The notes beneath the pieces were generated by a model. That model ran no database searches, was not told the DNA's origin, and saw only the letters and a list, made by a program, of their open reading frames with translations. This document shows, piece by piece, positions 25,401 to 40,400 of a stretch of 64,000 nt of DNA. Each line of letters starts with the position of its first letter. The first letter of the stretch is position 1. A program made the translations under genes and the position numbers. This DNA is from Buxus sempervirens (Eukaryota > Streptophyta > Magnoliopsida > Buxales > Buxaceae), in NCBI GenBank assembly GCA_947561395.2, contig OX387185.1:48494602-48558601 (forward strand). Reading direction: 5' to 3'.

Positions 25401-28400
25401 CCATTTCTGATCTTCTTGACCCAAAATCACATCTTAATTAGGCATGAACCAGACCACACAATATATTTTCATCTGAATCAAATTCCACAAAACACACTTA
25501 GGACTCCATTCAAAATGCTTCTCTTGTTAATAAACAATGTCAACCAGGGCTTAAGTCTATGATCAAAAGAATGAATCAGTTAATCTTCAAATTATCAGAA
25601 AATTGAAATTTGAACGAAAATATCTTTAAGGAATGCAGAATGCTTAAATATACAAGAAAAGACCCAGTTGAAAATTAACCTGGATACATATTATTTCTGA
25701 AATATCTACCTAGTTCTTCTGCCTGCAAAAGGGGGGAAAAAATAAAAGTCAATGTCAAATTCACACAAGTAATAACTGAAATATATGAAAGTGTCTGTCA
25801 ACAACTTTTTCCAAAACTGAATTAAAATCAGTTGCAAATTACAAGCAAAATGAGCATGACCAAATTATTATTATTATTTTGATGAATAACCTGCTTTCTT
25901 CCAGCATGTGTCAGAACACCTCCATATTTAAGAACCATCAGAGCTTCAACAGGTCTTTCTTCTTCACCTTCTCCATTACTTTTTGAAACTTTAACCCACT
26001 TTAATGGCTTTAGTTGAACTTTCCTATAAATACCAGAGAAATGTCCACCCTGTGCACAGTAATAATTATAGTGAAAACAGCAGCAGGCAAGAATAATGGG
26101 TATACTTGAGATGTTCAAAATATTCACATACAAGATGAGCTGAATTAGTTCATGCAACAACACTTGAAAATAGACTCAGTTTATATATGTATATGCACTG
26201 ACCTAAACTATCTTGTAGAAGCCAATAGCTTCCAGAAATAAAAAAACATTATAATACATCTGATGCAGGTGCATCTGTTCTACCATACACAGTATTGCAT
26301 TGAGTCCCTGACACATTACTGCAGCTGGTACCATCCACATTTCTATGAAGCAATTTTTACAGTGCTGCAGTGGTAAGGGCTCTCACTGGGTAATTTGGTT
26401 TGAAATTGTCAAATACGGATCGAATCACATATCTATCAAATTGAATATGGATATCAATTTTCAGATCCAAATAAATCCGGATATGAATATGGTTAATCCA
26501 ATATTCAATCTGAACAATATTTGAACCAAATTTTGAGAGTAACTAATTTTCACTTATGGTTATTTCATATTCTATGAAAATTCATTAAAAAAAAAATCAG
26601 AAAATCCAGAAGTCAGTAACTGAATTCTTTCTCCGCTGTAGATTAGTAGAGACAATTCTGGTTATTTATTATTTCGATTATGTGATTCCAGAGAGTATAT
26701 GTTGTTTCCTAGGTCAGTGGAGACTTATATGGATAAAGAAGAGTGTAAACATGATGTATGATTTGTTGTCTGTTGCTATTTTAAGGGCTAATAGTGGGGG
26801 AAGCAATAGGCATATATTTGAGGTTGACAGAACAATATTTGCCTGATTATCAACTGTATTTTTCGTGATGGTTGCTTCATAGGTAGCAACTAGACCAATT
26901 TTTAGAGACATTTCTACTGAGTTGGTATTGAGAAGATGAACAACATTTTAGCTTCTTCATCAGCCCATGTGTGACAATCACCATTTTGGCTTCATCCCTC
27001 ATTGGGAATCCATCACAAAAAAATTTCATAGAGCTAATCAGGGACCTTCAGGAGCACGAGGCATCTTTAGGTAAGATGATGAGAGATCATCCATGCCTTT
27101 CCAAGACAAATTGAAGATGAGAACTTTACATGAGCTTAGATGCTAGCACTGTTGGTATACTTAAGAAATGCAAAGCAATTAATGTGTGAGACATTTGAGA
27201 TTAAGAGAACTTCATATTCCATTATCTTGTGGATGACTGATGATCATGATCACCCCTAAGGATTTCTGCGTCAGATATATTTGGAAAGAATCTTGCACAG
27301 GACTTGAGTATCAAGTTTATATATGTGCATATTATTAGCAAGTATATTGACTTGAGGAGTTTCAGGCTATATTGACTCGAGGAGTTTCAGGTAGAGATGC
27401 TTTCTTTTTTGGGATATCCTCAGGGGAGATGTGGCAGAGATGTGAAGCTATTACACTTTCTCAGTTGAATCTTGAATTTTTCTTTATTTCTGTCTTTTTT
27501 ATTATTTTTCTTTTCCCATGTTAGCTGTGAAGTTTTCATATTGTTGCTATAGACTTCTATTTGGCTGTTCACCTCAGATAGCATTTGTATCTCATACTGC
27601 ACCATTTGCCACATCCATAGACACACAAACATATATACACATAGACCAAACTAGTTCCTTAATAAATTCCATGTGGAGGTTCCTCTTAGTGTTTCATTAC
27701 CTTCTAATCAATATCTCTAAGGAAATAGCCTCGATAGATGACCTCTTAGACATGAAGCCAAACCAGTTCCTTGACACCGTTGTTTCCTATCTTAATTTTT
27801 ACTCTTTACTCTCTGAATCTGTCTGTACCTCTCCATCCATGGACCAAAGTTTCGTGGTAGATTTGACTATTTCATCTATTGCTGCTGCAATTAAGTAAAT
27901 TAATATCATTCTGCAAAATAAGAATTCTAGTATTCAGTCAGGCACCTTAAATAAAAAAAGCTTACTCAGCTTGTTGAATCCACATGCATCTTCACTTCAC
28001 TAACCCATCATCCAGTTCAAACATATCCTATTAGAAGTTTCTTTTGTTCGAATTTCCTAAAGACTCTGATAGTACAAATGCCTTTCAGTCTCTATAATTA
28101 TATCAATTTCACCTAGTTTTAGGACCCTTCAGTAGTATCAAGAAATTTTGAAAATAATAGCTCAGAAAAGAAGAAAACTCCCACAATACCTAATCTCATT
28201 GTCAATCACTAAGGCCATCACTCTTGATGAATATAAAACAAAATACATCCCTACTTTTCCTCTTCCTCCCATCTGTGCAGTAGGAAACAAGGAAAAATAA
28301 AAAGAAAAAAGAAAAAAAAATACAGTTCTTTGCAATGGCACTATTTTAGCAAAACTAATATTGGTTACAGATTCATTGCCTTGAGTACTGCCACACAATA

Positions 28401-31400
28401 AGCAACACTCATTACACAGCTTTTATCTCCTTAAAACTACTAGGCAATTTACATTTTACAATGGGAACTTTTTTTTTCTTTGAAAAGAATAACCTTTTAG
28501 CACTTAACAAGCCATATTTTTAAATTACTTATTTAGGACAATGAGATGGATTCTATTCTTTTTTATTTTTGGTGGAAGGAAACTCCACAGCACTCAAAAA
28601 GCTGTATTTGGAAATTATTTATCTTCTGAAAAATGTGATTATTGATTTCAGTACCTAGAGCCATATAAGTATTTTTCAGCATAGAACAAAAAAAAAATCC
28701 AACATTAGTTATGGGCATGTAGATTGAAAATCTAAGAGGAAAACAAAGACATAGTTAAACAATAATTAAGACACATAATAATTCCAAAAAACAATTTTGC
28801 AATAGAATCAAATTTATAGCATTCAAAATGCAAGAATATCCAGAGAAGTGAACCTCCTCAAGCACTGCTTTGACTTGACGAAGCTTTTCAGCATGTTCTA
28901 TCTCTTCTGCATCACTGTCACTTTCTCGACCAGATCTAAATAAAATATACGTAAGTAGTTTGTTACACATAAAACTCAATGTTTTACTGATTTAAGTCAA
29001 TTTGCAAAAGACAGGTTAACCAACATCACTATTCATGCCCATAGAAATTTACAGCACCAACTGCAAGAATGCATGGAAGTTTAAAGGAAGAAATAAAATA
29101 AAAGATTTAGAAAACGGTCAGGGTAAATAACTAATGATTTATTTCGTGTCTACCATTTCTTTACTCAGTTGCTATCTTGGAGTGATCAGCCACACTAATG
29201 CAGAAGAAAAACACAGCGAAGTGTTGCAAGAGCTAAATATGGGATGAATTGGGAAAAAGAAGCATGAATGAACTAATGAAAGGATAAGCGTTGAAAAGGA
29301 CGACAAGATGTTAGCATCCCTAATGATGGTGAGACAAGTTGAATTAATTGCTTATCCAAACCCACTTCTAAAAAATCCAATTTGTTAAAAAAATATCCAA
29401 CTTCTATAAATGTAACATCAATTAGGTGAGTATAAACATAAGGAACATTAATTATTATATAATATTACTCAATTAAATACAAAAATTTAGTATTATTTTA
29501 TTTACTATTCTTAAAACTACAAGTAAACCATGCTTAGCACAGATCAAAATCATTATATACGTAGGAGGGGTTATCCACCAGATAGAAATCTTGACATGTG
29601 GAAACATGCATACCGGACCAAGAAGTGGGTAAATTAACATCTTAAGGAGAGAACACAGTAAGTATTTTCGAGGAGCACATCCACTGTTTATGCGAGATAT
29701 TATACGCACCACTAACATGGAAATGTATGTTAGGCCTTGTGAAAGGCAACCAGAAGACAACTTTTGAGGACTATACAAGCTCACCACCAAGAAGAGACCT
29801 ATCACTTACCCTGAAGAACACACTTATCAATGGATCAGCAGCAATGAGGTTGAGGCTTGTCACTTAAGTATCTTACTATTAAATATGATTGAGAGGTTCA
29901 CTGGTGGTCCATCGAGGAAAAGATGAAGGCAGACTCAGCCATAGCATGAACTTTTGAGGTACAATGTGCCTAAATTTTGTCTAAGAGGGAAATTTTACAC
30001 CATCACAAGAAGGAAATGTAAAACAAATTTGTGGGGGAGAACTTGTTTCTTCAAAAATTTTATGATAGAAGATCACATAAAAAAATTTCATAATAAGGTT
30101 GTAAGCACCTCGTTTTTGCGCACTGAAAATGCCGAAAATGAGAACCCTAATTGAAAAATTCAAACCCAAAAGGGTCAAAAAGTTGACTTTTTGATCTGGC
30201 ATAAATTGACCACCAAACTTCATACCATTGAATAGAGGATTCCGATACGGTTCCAACGGCACCAAGATTATCCAAATCGAAGTCCAAATGAAGAAGTTAT
30301 GGGCCGGTCAAAACTGGAAATAGCAGAAATTGGCTTTCTGCTAAACTCCTAATTAGCTGCTCAATTTCATACCAGCAGAAAGAGCACATCAACACGATTC
30401 CAACGCAATTGAGTTTGTTGGAATTGGAGTCCCGGATAGAGAGATATGAGCAAAATTGGCTCCAGGACGTGACTTTGCACTTCTGCTAAAAAACCCAAGT
30501 TTGCTGCTAAATTCTAGCTCAATGGATAGAGCATCTCAAGTTGATTCCAATGCCACTAATTTTGTTGAAATCGAATATCAGATGGCAAAGATATGAGCAG
30601 TCAAAATCTCAGAAAATCTGCACACGTGGCAAAAAGACTGAAAAAATGACATCAAATAAAAATCTAATAATAAAATAACATTATACGATAAATATCTATT
30701 CATTAAATTAAATAAAAAATTTTTGAAGATACAAGTGTGCCTTAAACAAAAAAAAATCCAAAAAGTAAAATAATATAAAAATAAAAATAAGCAATTGAAT
30801 TAAATAAAAATATAAAAAATATAAATAAAATAATAAAAGATCAATGGTTAAACGCACATGGGATAAACCCATGTGCGTTGGGGGGGGATAAGATGGACAG
30901 ATGTCCATTTGATCAATTATTGAGTCGCCAGATGTCTCATTTGGCATGTTTCATTTTTGGTTATGAGTTAGAAAGTATTTGCTATTTAGTTCATTTTTTT
31001 AGTATAAATAGACAAGGGGGGACCAGCATATGAGACAGCTCTCTTGACCGTCCCTTTCGCCCCTTTTGTCCAATTTTTTTCTTGAATGTCTCTTTCGTCC
31101 CTTTCTAAAGCTTTTTCTTTTGTTCCCATCTTGTCCCTCAAGCACCCATCTTAACCCTCTTTGACTCTTTAATTTTCTTGGGAAGCAACCAGAAATTGGG
31201 AGATGCTCTAGAGTTGCTGTCAACTTTTTTTTTGGGACCACCTCAAGCGACGAAGGTAATACCAAGGTAAAGTTGATGTAAGCTTTGTAGTTCCCTTTTA
31301 TTCAACATGTGTAAAAATTAATTTGATATATGTAAGCTTTGTTTTTACGTATGTTGGTGTTTATTCGTTGATATTTGTGCCTCCTCACTTTGTTTCCCTT

Positions 31401-34400
31401 GTCATGTGAATGAGATCATCTTGGTAAGTAGATGAGGCTTCCATACGTAAAGAAGTAGAAAGGGGGTCTTGTACAAAATGAAGAGTCTTGATTATCTTGA
31501 ATATTTCTTTTTGTATAGGGATTTGTTTTCTATTTGGAGAGGAGAGTGTCCTCTTAAAGATCTGATGCACCCTTCATTCTTTTTCCCCCATTCCCTTCAT
31601 TTGCTTATTTATTTATTTTTATTTTTACTTTTCTTTTTATTTATTTATTTTGATATAATTGATATTCTCCTTCCATGATCATGTATACAGGAAGTAGAAA
31701 CACCATGAGCACCTGTATATGATTTCATTTCGTTTTACTTACTTTCCTTGATAAGAACACAACACACACGTACTAATGACACATTAAAAGCATATTCAAA
31801 AATCTACTTTTGCTTTGTTTTGTTTGTCTACTTTAGATGTTAATATGAAATATTTAGTGTTCACATTCACAAGCACATGTTTTTTTTAGAACACCACACT
31901 CTTGATATTTTTTATTCAATTTTATGTACATATTTAGTTCTATGTCAAAGGTTTTTTTTTAGATAAGTAAAAGGAGTGATTATGTAATAAATGTGAGTGA
32001 ATGAGGATTTCATCTTTACTTTACTCACTAGCACACACTTTTGGAGTTATTTTTAATATTCTTAACTTACTTTTTTTTTAAATTATATTTTCATTCTCTA
32101 GTTGACTTGTTTCATTTACTATTTTAAATGTTTCATATTATCATGGTCGTGTGTGTTTTTATATTGTTTTTAAGATATGCTTGAATGGATTGGTTGATTA
32201 GGGCGTAGCATGGTGAATCTTCATGTTACTTCCTCAAAGAAGGGAAGGAAAGATACTGCATCCATGATAAATAGAGACCCCTAGAGTCTCTATTTTAAGA
32301 ATAAAGAGAATGCTCAAAAGTAGGAATCTTTTCCTATTTGACAAGCCCATGAAAAGAGTTTTTTAGCCTAAATAGTGAGTTTTGAGCCATTGAAAGAAGT
32401 CTCTGGAGCTAGCAACAGTTGACGGATCACCTTGGAAGACCGATGAATGTTATTCAGGCAAAGATTCCGGCAATATTTGATTTCCGGGTTGAACCACATT
32501 GGGTCTGCGATCAGACCCGAACCGCAAGGAAAGTGCGGTCGAGCCCTTTAAATTCTAGAAATCTGATTTTCTAGACCCGGGTCTATCCAACCCAACCTGA
32601 ATGACTTTAAATGAACCAGGTAGGCTTTTGGGCCAACCCAAGCCCACTTTTAGTTACCTGGGTCTACTTAGACCCACCAAGGCATTGTGGGCCCTCCAAT
32701 GGGGCCCACATCCAGACTGACCCACACCAAGATCCGTTTCAAAAATGGGTCTCGGGTCACTTGATTAAAAACCCATGGGCCAAGTCAAAGCCCAATGGGC
32801 CTTAAAAACTTAAACCCACTCAATTAAATTGCATGTTTAATTAACTTCAAAATTAAATAACCAAATCCAACAAGGGTTATCCAATAACCCTAATGGGCCA
32901 TGGGCTTGACTTAAAGCCCAACTTGGCGACCAATGGGCCTTCCAACGGGGCCCATACCCGACCCACCTCACATAAATAACTAAAGAAGATAAAAATAAGT
33001 AAAAGGACTTACACCTGAAGGAAGTCCCAACATACTTAATCTAATACATGCTGGAATAGGACAAGGGTGAATATAGTTGCCTCAAATTAGGGTGACCCAA
33101 GGGACCCGCTGAATCGGGGGGCGGACCGGGGTGTCTTCGGACTTACCCGGACCGTAACCGAGCACTTAGCCAGAATCTCAAGCCGCAGACCAAAATAGAC
33201 CCGATTAGGTTACCTTGTGTCTGCCTACACCTCTTAGACAGTGGCGACTCCAGTATTCAATCTTTTAGGAGGCACGCACCCAACACGTGCGCCCCGCCGT
33301 GCGAATTCACCGCGCACAAAGGTGTATATTGATATATGGAAAATTTTGGTGCCCTTCAAACAAGGAAATTATGGGAGAAATTTTGCTAAGTTTTGGGAAA
33401 CTAACACAAAAACCTAGTAGAACTGCCTCTCTCGTAAATGACAATGAAGGGAACACTGTCTATGAGCGAATGACATTACCTAATGACAACCAAATGGCTC
33501 CTCCACCTCTTCCAATAAGACAAGAGAGGCAAAAAAGGAAGTCCAATTGCATGCAAAATATCGCTCCCTACAGCCACTTTACAAAATTAGAAACTCATCA
33601 GCTACATGTCCAGTAATCCCATGCAAAATATGAATAATCATAAACATATGCATATAGGATTTCTAATGTAAATTAGTATTATAACTGTGACATTGGATGT
33701 CCAAACATTAATTAGAGAGGAGTTCTAGGTATTGCCATGTTTAGGCATGGCATTTGAATTGGAGAAAACAAGACGAACTATTATGCCAAAGAACGTTGAC
33801 CTGTTGAAGCATCATTAGATCTTGAGCAATTTGGGTGTTTAATTACCTTAAATAAAATAGTAATAATAATAATAATAAGTTTAATAACAAAAACAAAGGT
33901 CAGAGGACTTAGTTACTCATGCCAACTTGAAGAAGACACTAACCTGGTTGACCAGCAAAAAGGAAGTTACACATAGGAAAGTAAGAGCTTAATGAGAGGG
34001 CATGCCATGAATAGAGAAAGCTTTAGATTAAACTACATGAAAAAGGTTACAATCTAGAAAAATCAAGTCAACTAACATACTAACACAACTACAGGATGTT
34101 AGACAAACAAACATGACAACTTCTCAATGTTCTCAGGATACTTGTACAATGTAACCAATATAAAAAATGTCCTTTTGTTATCTGATGCAGTGAAAGTTAT
34201 GAAAACAAGGATTAACCTCCATTAATCTTAGAAAACTGGAATCCACCAGCAAATAGCCTAGAATCCACAAGAAGATGAGAAAACTCCCAAAAACAGAACC
34301 CTGTTATTAACGATTTGATGAAAAAAATCTCCAAAAAAGTAATTCCAACGCCTTATATAGGCTTTCCTAGTTCAACTCTAAAACATTAAGAAATTACAAA

Positions 34401-37400
34401 ACTAACCCCAACTTAAATAAGAAAACAGCTAACGAGAATAACTCAAAATAGTAACTTGCCAACTGCTGGTAGCATTAATTTTAAAACAGAAATAAAACCC
34501 CAACTCGTCAGTTCTTGGTTTCCTTCATGTCCTGCTGCTCCAAATACACCAATGCTAGATGTTCTAAATCATTATCCTTTTCATAAACGTCCAATTTATT
34601 ATTAATAATAATCTAATGGATTGCTCAAAATAATAATAAATCTAATGGATTGCTCAAAATAAACTTCATAATGAACATTTTTTTCCCTTTTCCTAAAGAA
34701 AGCAATATACACACACACACACACACATGTTCATAAGTGTGCAACATCAAGCTCAACGTGTGTTGACATAATATTCATGCCAAATATGTACTCCAAAAAT
34801 GCAAGGTTGCTGGTCGTCAATCTATGGCATGATAATTACCACCATATGTTTTGGTACCTTCCACAAATTTATGACAAAATCCACTCTCCCATATATGCCT
34901 CTCAACACTTGTTTCCTACAAAGGATTGGCAGTGAAAGTGATTTTTGAACTTACAACCAAGTCAAACAAAATCAGGATACACCAAGATACAAATAACTTC
35001 AACCATTTAGTCCAACCACCAAAACTAAGCAACAACATTTTCAAATATCACAATTAACATCTCATGCCAAAAGTTCCATATCCACCAATTATTGAGGATG
35101 AATAGAGTGTATTTTATTTATGATGCATACACAAAAAAAGGCAAATTCAAAAAAAAAATATAGAGAATTTTCAGGCCTGGAGAGTCTACCTAGCACGTGG
35201 CACTAGGATCCGTGTTGCATCCAAAAGATCTTGCAACTGAACAGCACTTTTGAGTTTTGTCTGGAAACAGTAGAACCAACAATGTACATAATCTAAGGTA
35301 ATGATAAAAAGAATACTTAATCTAATTTAACATCACCTTAAAAGATTTAGGTGAACAAGTAAACAAAAGAAGCTCAGGATCAAGAAAAATGAAGCACCTC
35401 AGACCTAGGCCTCCCGCCGTTGTATTTTAGCATTAAATTTAGCAATCTTTCCTCTGTAATCTTCAGTTTCACCTTCTGCTTGGGAGTTCGATCACCACTG
35501 CCAATATCTAAACCAATTCAGAAATGACAAAAAAGGGAATTACACTTAACCAAATAAATAAATAGATGCAGAAATCTTACTGTCGAATAACAGAAATAAC
35601 ACATCGTAATTCTTCAGACTGCCCAAATGTGCCAATAAGTCCACTACCCTGACGTGTTAAACTCTCGGTAGGTTGAATTTGTTCATTAACCTTCCAAGGT
35701 AATGTTGGTGGAATTGTTGAAGAAAGATGAGGCGCTTTCGCATCAAAAAACATCTTCCTCAATACACAAGCAGCATCATCATAATACCTGTAGTTAGAAA
35801 AAGAAGTTGACACAAGCAACAAGAAAAATAGCAAAAGGCATATATACCACAATGCTGACTCCAGATAACTTCATAGATGTTAACTCAGCAACCAGATATA
35901 CATGTACACCAACACATACCACTGTTAAGTACATGGCACATGAATGGGCACCAAGCATTCAGGTGTCCACATGAATTTGGTCATCATAGCACAGAGACAT
36001 GATAATTTTAAAATGTTAATTACCGTAAAAACCTCAAAAATATTAAATGAGAAAAGCAATATCTATACTATTATTATTATTTTTTTTTTTTTTGATGAAT
36101 AATGGGAGTATTAGTATATATATATAAAGAAGATGGAATGTACAACAGGCCTTTACAACCAAAAAATGAGCAGGCCGACAAAACTAGACCAAGAAACATG
36201 TCTGGCCATACACATGATACAATCCAATCCAACACCCACCCGAAAGAAAGCAACTAGTACGAAGTAGACCTTGGAATCGAAGCTGAATAAGGCATTCAAC
36301 TTCAATATCCAAAAGATACACTCCCATAGTATAAAGTGCCCTCCTCCGATAACTCACTTGCAACCATCCTCACAACCTACCACTCCCCCAGAGATGAGGA
36401 AGAAAAACACCAACTATGCCATTCCCTCACTATATCCACTGCAAGGATGCCCCGAAACTCTAGCAGAAGTGCCACCCAAGATGCTGCTACTACTAATATA
36501 GAGTCGAGTACGTGATCCACAGATGACCGCGAATCCTAGAGTAACCTGCTATTGCACTCTAGCCAGATATGCCAAACAACTGCATGAAAAAAGGAAGCTA
36601 TAAATGATGTTACCCCTCTTCCCCAGCCCTTTGACTCTCCACTGATCAAACCAAGCAGCTAGAGTGGTTGGTAGGACCCAAGATACTCCAATCAATTGAA
36701 ACAACCACATCCATATATCACTTGAAAACCAACACTGAATAAAAAGGTGATCGATACTCTCCCTTGCCTCCATACACATGCTACACACGAGGAGATAACA
36801 AAAGTGTCCTCCATCTTCTTTGGAGACGATCAGCCGTATTTATCTTCTAGAGGATGGCAATCCACAAAAAAGCCTTAATCTTAGGGGTAACCCGGGCTTC
36901 CATAACCGAGGAACGGAAAAGGAAACTCAAAGGTGAGAGCCATTCTGATTAAGCATTTTGAAGAAGGATTTGCAAGAGAGAGAACGGGAAGGAGATGGGG
37001 ACCAAAAAATCTTATCAAGACAAGATGAGTCAATGGAGACATCCTTTAAACTATCTAGGAGAGAAGCCAACTCTTCCAATTCAACAGATTGAAGATCTTT
37101 CCTAAAGGGCAAATTCCATGATAAACCAGTCACAACCGAGGACTCCACCAAATATTCCAAGATTCTGGACGGCCTTTTTATTTGGTCAAAAATAATCCTT
37201 CAAAAATTCTTTAAAGACACCTATATCCTACCAAAACTACCCACCCAAAGACTCCAATGTTATCAACTATCCGTGTGTATATCCCATAAAAAAACTACCA
37301 CCCAAAGAGTCCCATTTTAGCTAGACTAGATATGGATACATGCAGTAGTGTACGTGCCTCCACTAGTAAAAAGAAACAAAAACCCGAAAAGTTATAATTT

Positions 37401-40400
37401 CACATGGTAAAAAAAGGAGGAAGAGAGAAATTGTGAGGCACTGATAAAAGATAACTGCAAAATAACAACAAAACATTGTACAAACAAAAACCAAAAAGAG
37501 AGAGAGAGAGAGAGAGAAAATTGATGCAAAGCACAAGAGTTGACACGTTTGTGACCATTCAGATATGTAATGGGAACAATCACTTTTGCCAGACAAGAAT
37601 AAGAAGAAGCAACCTCTTGACAGGTTAAGGATAAAATGCTGGAAAGGATAAGGCAATGTAATTTTTTTTTTAAATTCTTTACTAGACATTCTTGAGGTAA
37701 AAAAAAATTAGTGGCTCTTCAGTATATTCTGATTTTGTGTTTCAGAATGTGTGGTTCTAGAGGCAAATGGTGCCAAAATGAAGGGTATCGTACACCTGGA
37801 AGACAACAAAATGCCAAACTGTGGCACCACCAAAAACAATATGTCTTGCCTAGGCATGCAACGTCCAAAAAAGGGTCACCCTACTTTCAATATTTTCTTG
37901 ATAAATTCTAAAAATAATGTTATATTTTCAACAGATTGAGGATGAAACACAGATCTATAAAGATATGTTCAGTTTACAATAGTTATACTCCATTCAATAT
38001 TCTAACCCAATTTTTCAAGAGAAGGAGAGCTTAAACTTTCGTGATCTAAAAGCATCACAAGGATCTTCTAAATTCTAATTTGACACGATGCAAATCAGAT
38101 CAGTTTTGAGTCATTAAAACTTATAGAACTGTTTTTTTTTATTAATTTATTTTTATTTTAAAAAATCTGAGACTCCAAGAGTACAGGTTAATACAGAATA
38201 GAAAAAAAAAAAAAAAACAAAACAAAAAATGGGGAGCACGAAAGAGAGAGAGAGAGAGGGATCACTCAAGAACCTCTTTAAGTTCCAAGGTTCTATATCA
38301 AATTAAAAAAAGGGCCTCATGGGGTAGCTTCAAGAGTGCGTTCATACTCTTATTCTCACCTTTTGTATCCTTGAAATTCCTCAAGTCAGAATATGCCACT
38401 GTTTTTCTATTGTTGGGGCCTTGTGAACTGTGGTTCAACATTTCCTATCCTCGGGAGTACGGTTCCTTTTTCACATCTATTGAGTCATACAGAAGGAAGG
38501 AAATATAAAGATTTTTAAGAGAAGCTCGTTGATATTCATTGTGAATCTTCTGTCCCAAATTTCGTTGGGACATATATTGCAATTTACATTCATTTGTAGA
38601 TTGTATAGGTTGAGTAATGCAGACTTTCCTCTCATTCGTAGATTGTATATGTTTCCAATCTTATAGTTGCATGTCATTTGTAAACTTTCTTTGTAATGAA
38701 TCTATGTTTTTTCTACAAGAATTAGTACTACCAAAGGCAATAATTCACACAAAGTTTGAATTCAGACTGATGGAAGCTTCAATTCAAAATGGATATCATC
38801 TAAAACTATGCACAGAAAGAAGAATCAATCAAAAAAATAAGAGCATTACTTGTAGGAATTCTTGACAAAGCTCCACCCATTCACATCACAAACATATGAA
38901 CGACCTTCACTACGTAATAGATCAAATCCACAAACCTGTTTCAAGTAACAAACATTAATTTCTCCTAAAATGTCCAAAAAAACACAATGTATGGCATATT
39001 GTAGTATACCAAAAGGTATTAGTATTCATGGGCATGGGCTTACATAACTTCATGAGAAATATCATGTCACAAAATTCCAATACGTATCAATGTATATGTA
39101 ATATTAAGATTCAAGTTCTAAAACACATTAGTCAATGAACATTTATGACCAAATTTGGTAAAAAAGCCCTCTTCAACATCAAGCTATGAATTGCTTGATG
39201 ATGGCTAACCACCAAAAATAAAAAAAATAAAAAAAGAAAAAAAAAGAAAGAGGGAATAACTTAATAATGAGAATATTCACATATCCCATCTGTACAAAAG
39301 CCCCTTTTGTGAAATAAGGGAAACTTGAAGTATTTTGGGCGCATGAATATAGCACTTTTTAAAGACCTGATTGTGGGATTTTTTTTTACCGTGTTAATCT
39401 ATACATTCTTTGCTATAGACTACTGTAGGCATGGATAAAATGCATGTTCATACATTACTCTGAAACATCAACACGAAGGAAAATTTCAGAATATATATAT
39501 ATTTCTCTAGGTCCAAAAGGGGAGGGACTTGAGAGGCTCCATGGGCAGGTAAAGAAGAGCACATGGGAAAAGTCTCTCCCCTGTGTGATGAATTCATTTT
39601 TTATGCCAAGTCTAACCATACACTTGGGGTCTAGGGGCAAAGCTTCCGCAATATGATAAGGGTATATTGGAGGATTTTTCTTTTTTCATGTAATAGACTG
39701 AGGCTATAAGTAGGGACTGAAAATATAAATTGTAACCCATTTGTTTTCAGTACCATCAAAAATATACTTTTGACATGCGGATGTAAGCACAACGCCAAAC
39801 CATGTACATCTGTGTGAAGTTTATTTCTTTCTTCTTATTTCCATTTTATTTCACTATATTTGCACACTAATATTTCTAAACAACTGTTCATAACAGAAAT
39901 AAGTTGGGAAACACCAATTTCTTCGTGGTTTACACCATTCACCATATCACGGTGAAAAATGTTTAAACTTTAAATGAAGGCCAATTCATAGATTTAACTC
40001 AAAAACCACTATAAATATAAGTTTTAGAAGATAAAGGAAAAGGTGTTCTTTGCTAAGAAAACACTTTATTTTGGCCAGTATTTAACAAAAACAATTGATC
40101 ATATTGAATAATAGGAAAAAATTTTGTACTGGACGATAGATCAAATATACAAGAACAAAGCAAAGAGGCAAAGGGAATAAAATGAGATCACATGAATAAG
40201 TAGTAAAACAATTGTACGATTTTTTTTCTTCCGCTTTTTAACTTTGATTGTTAGAACTACTAACTGAAAATATTTATTTTTCCAAAGCAAAGAAATTTGA
40301 ATTCTTGATGAACATTGAAGTTATTGCTAATCAATATAGATGATGTAATTTAAAGTAATTCATGACGTACAAGGACTTCACAGAGAAGCTAAATATTCTT

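Noticed and set aside
26355-26425. tRNA-like A/B box words (AGTGGTAAGGGCT, GGTTTGAAATT)
   Set aside because: Neither box fits a tRNA or a known SINE head well, and no SINE tail or target duplication is visible.
27518-27898. 126-codon open frame on + in a VIH intron
   Set aside because: No family resemblance, low-complexity surroundings and antisense in an intron; a frame of this length is plausible by chance.
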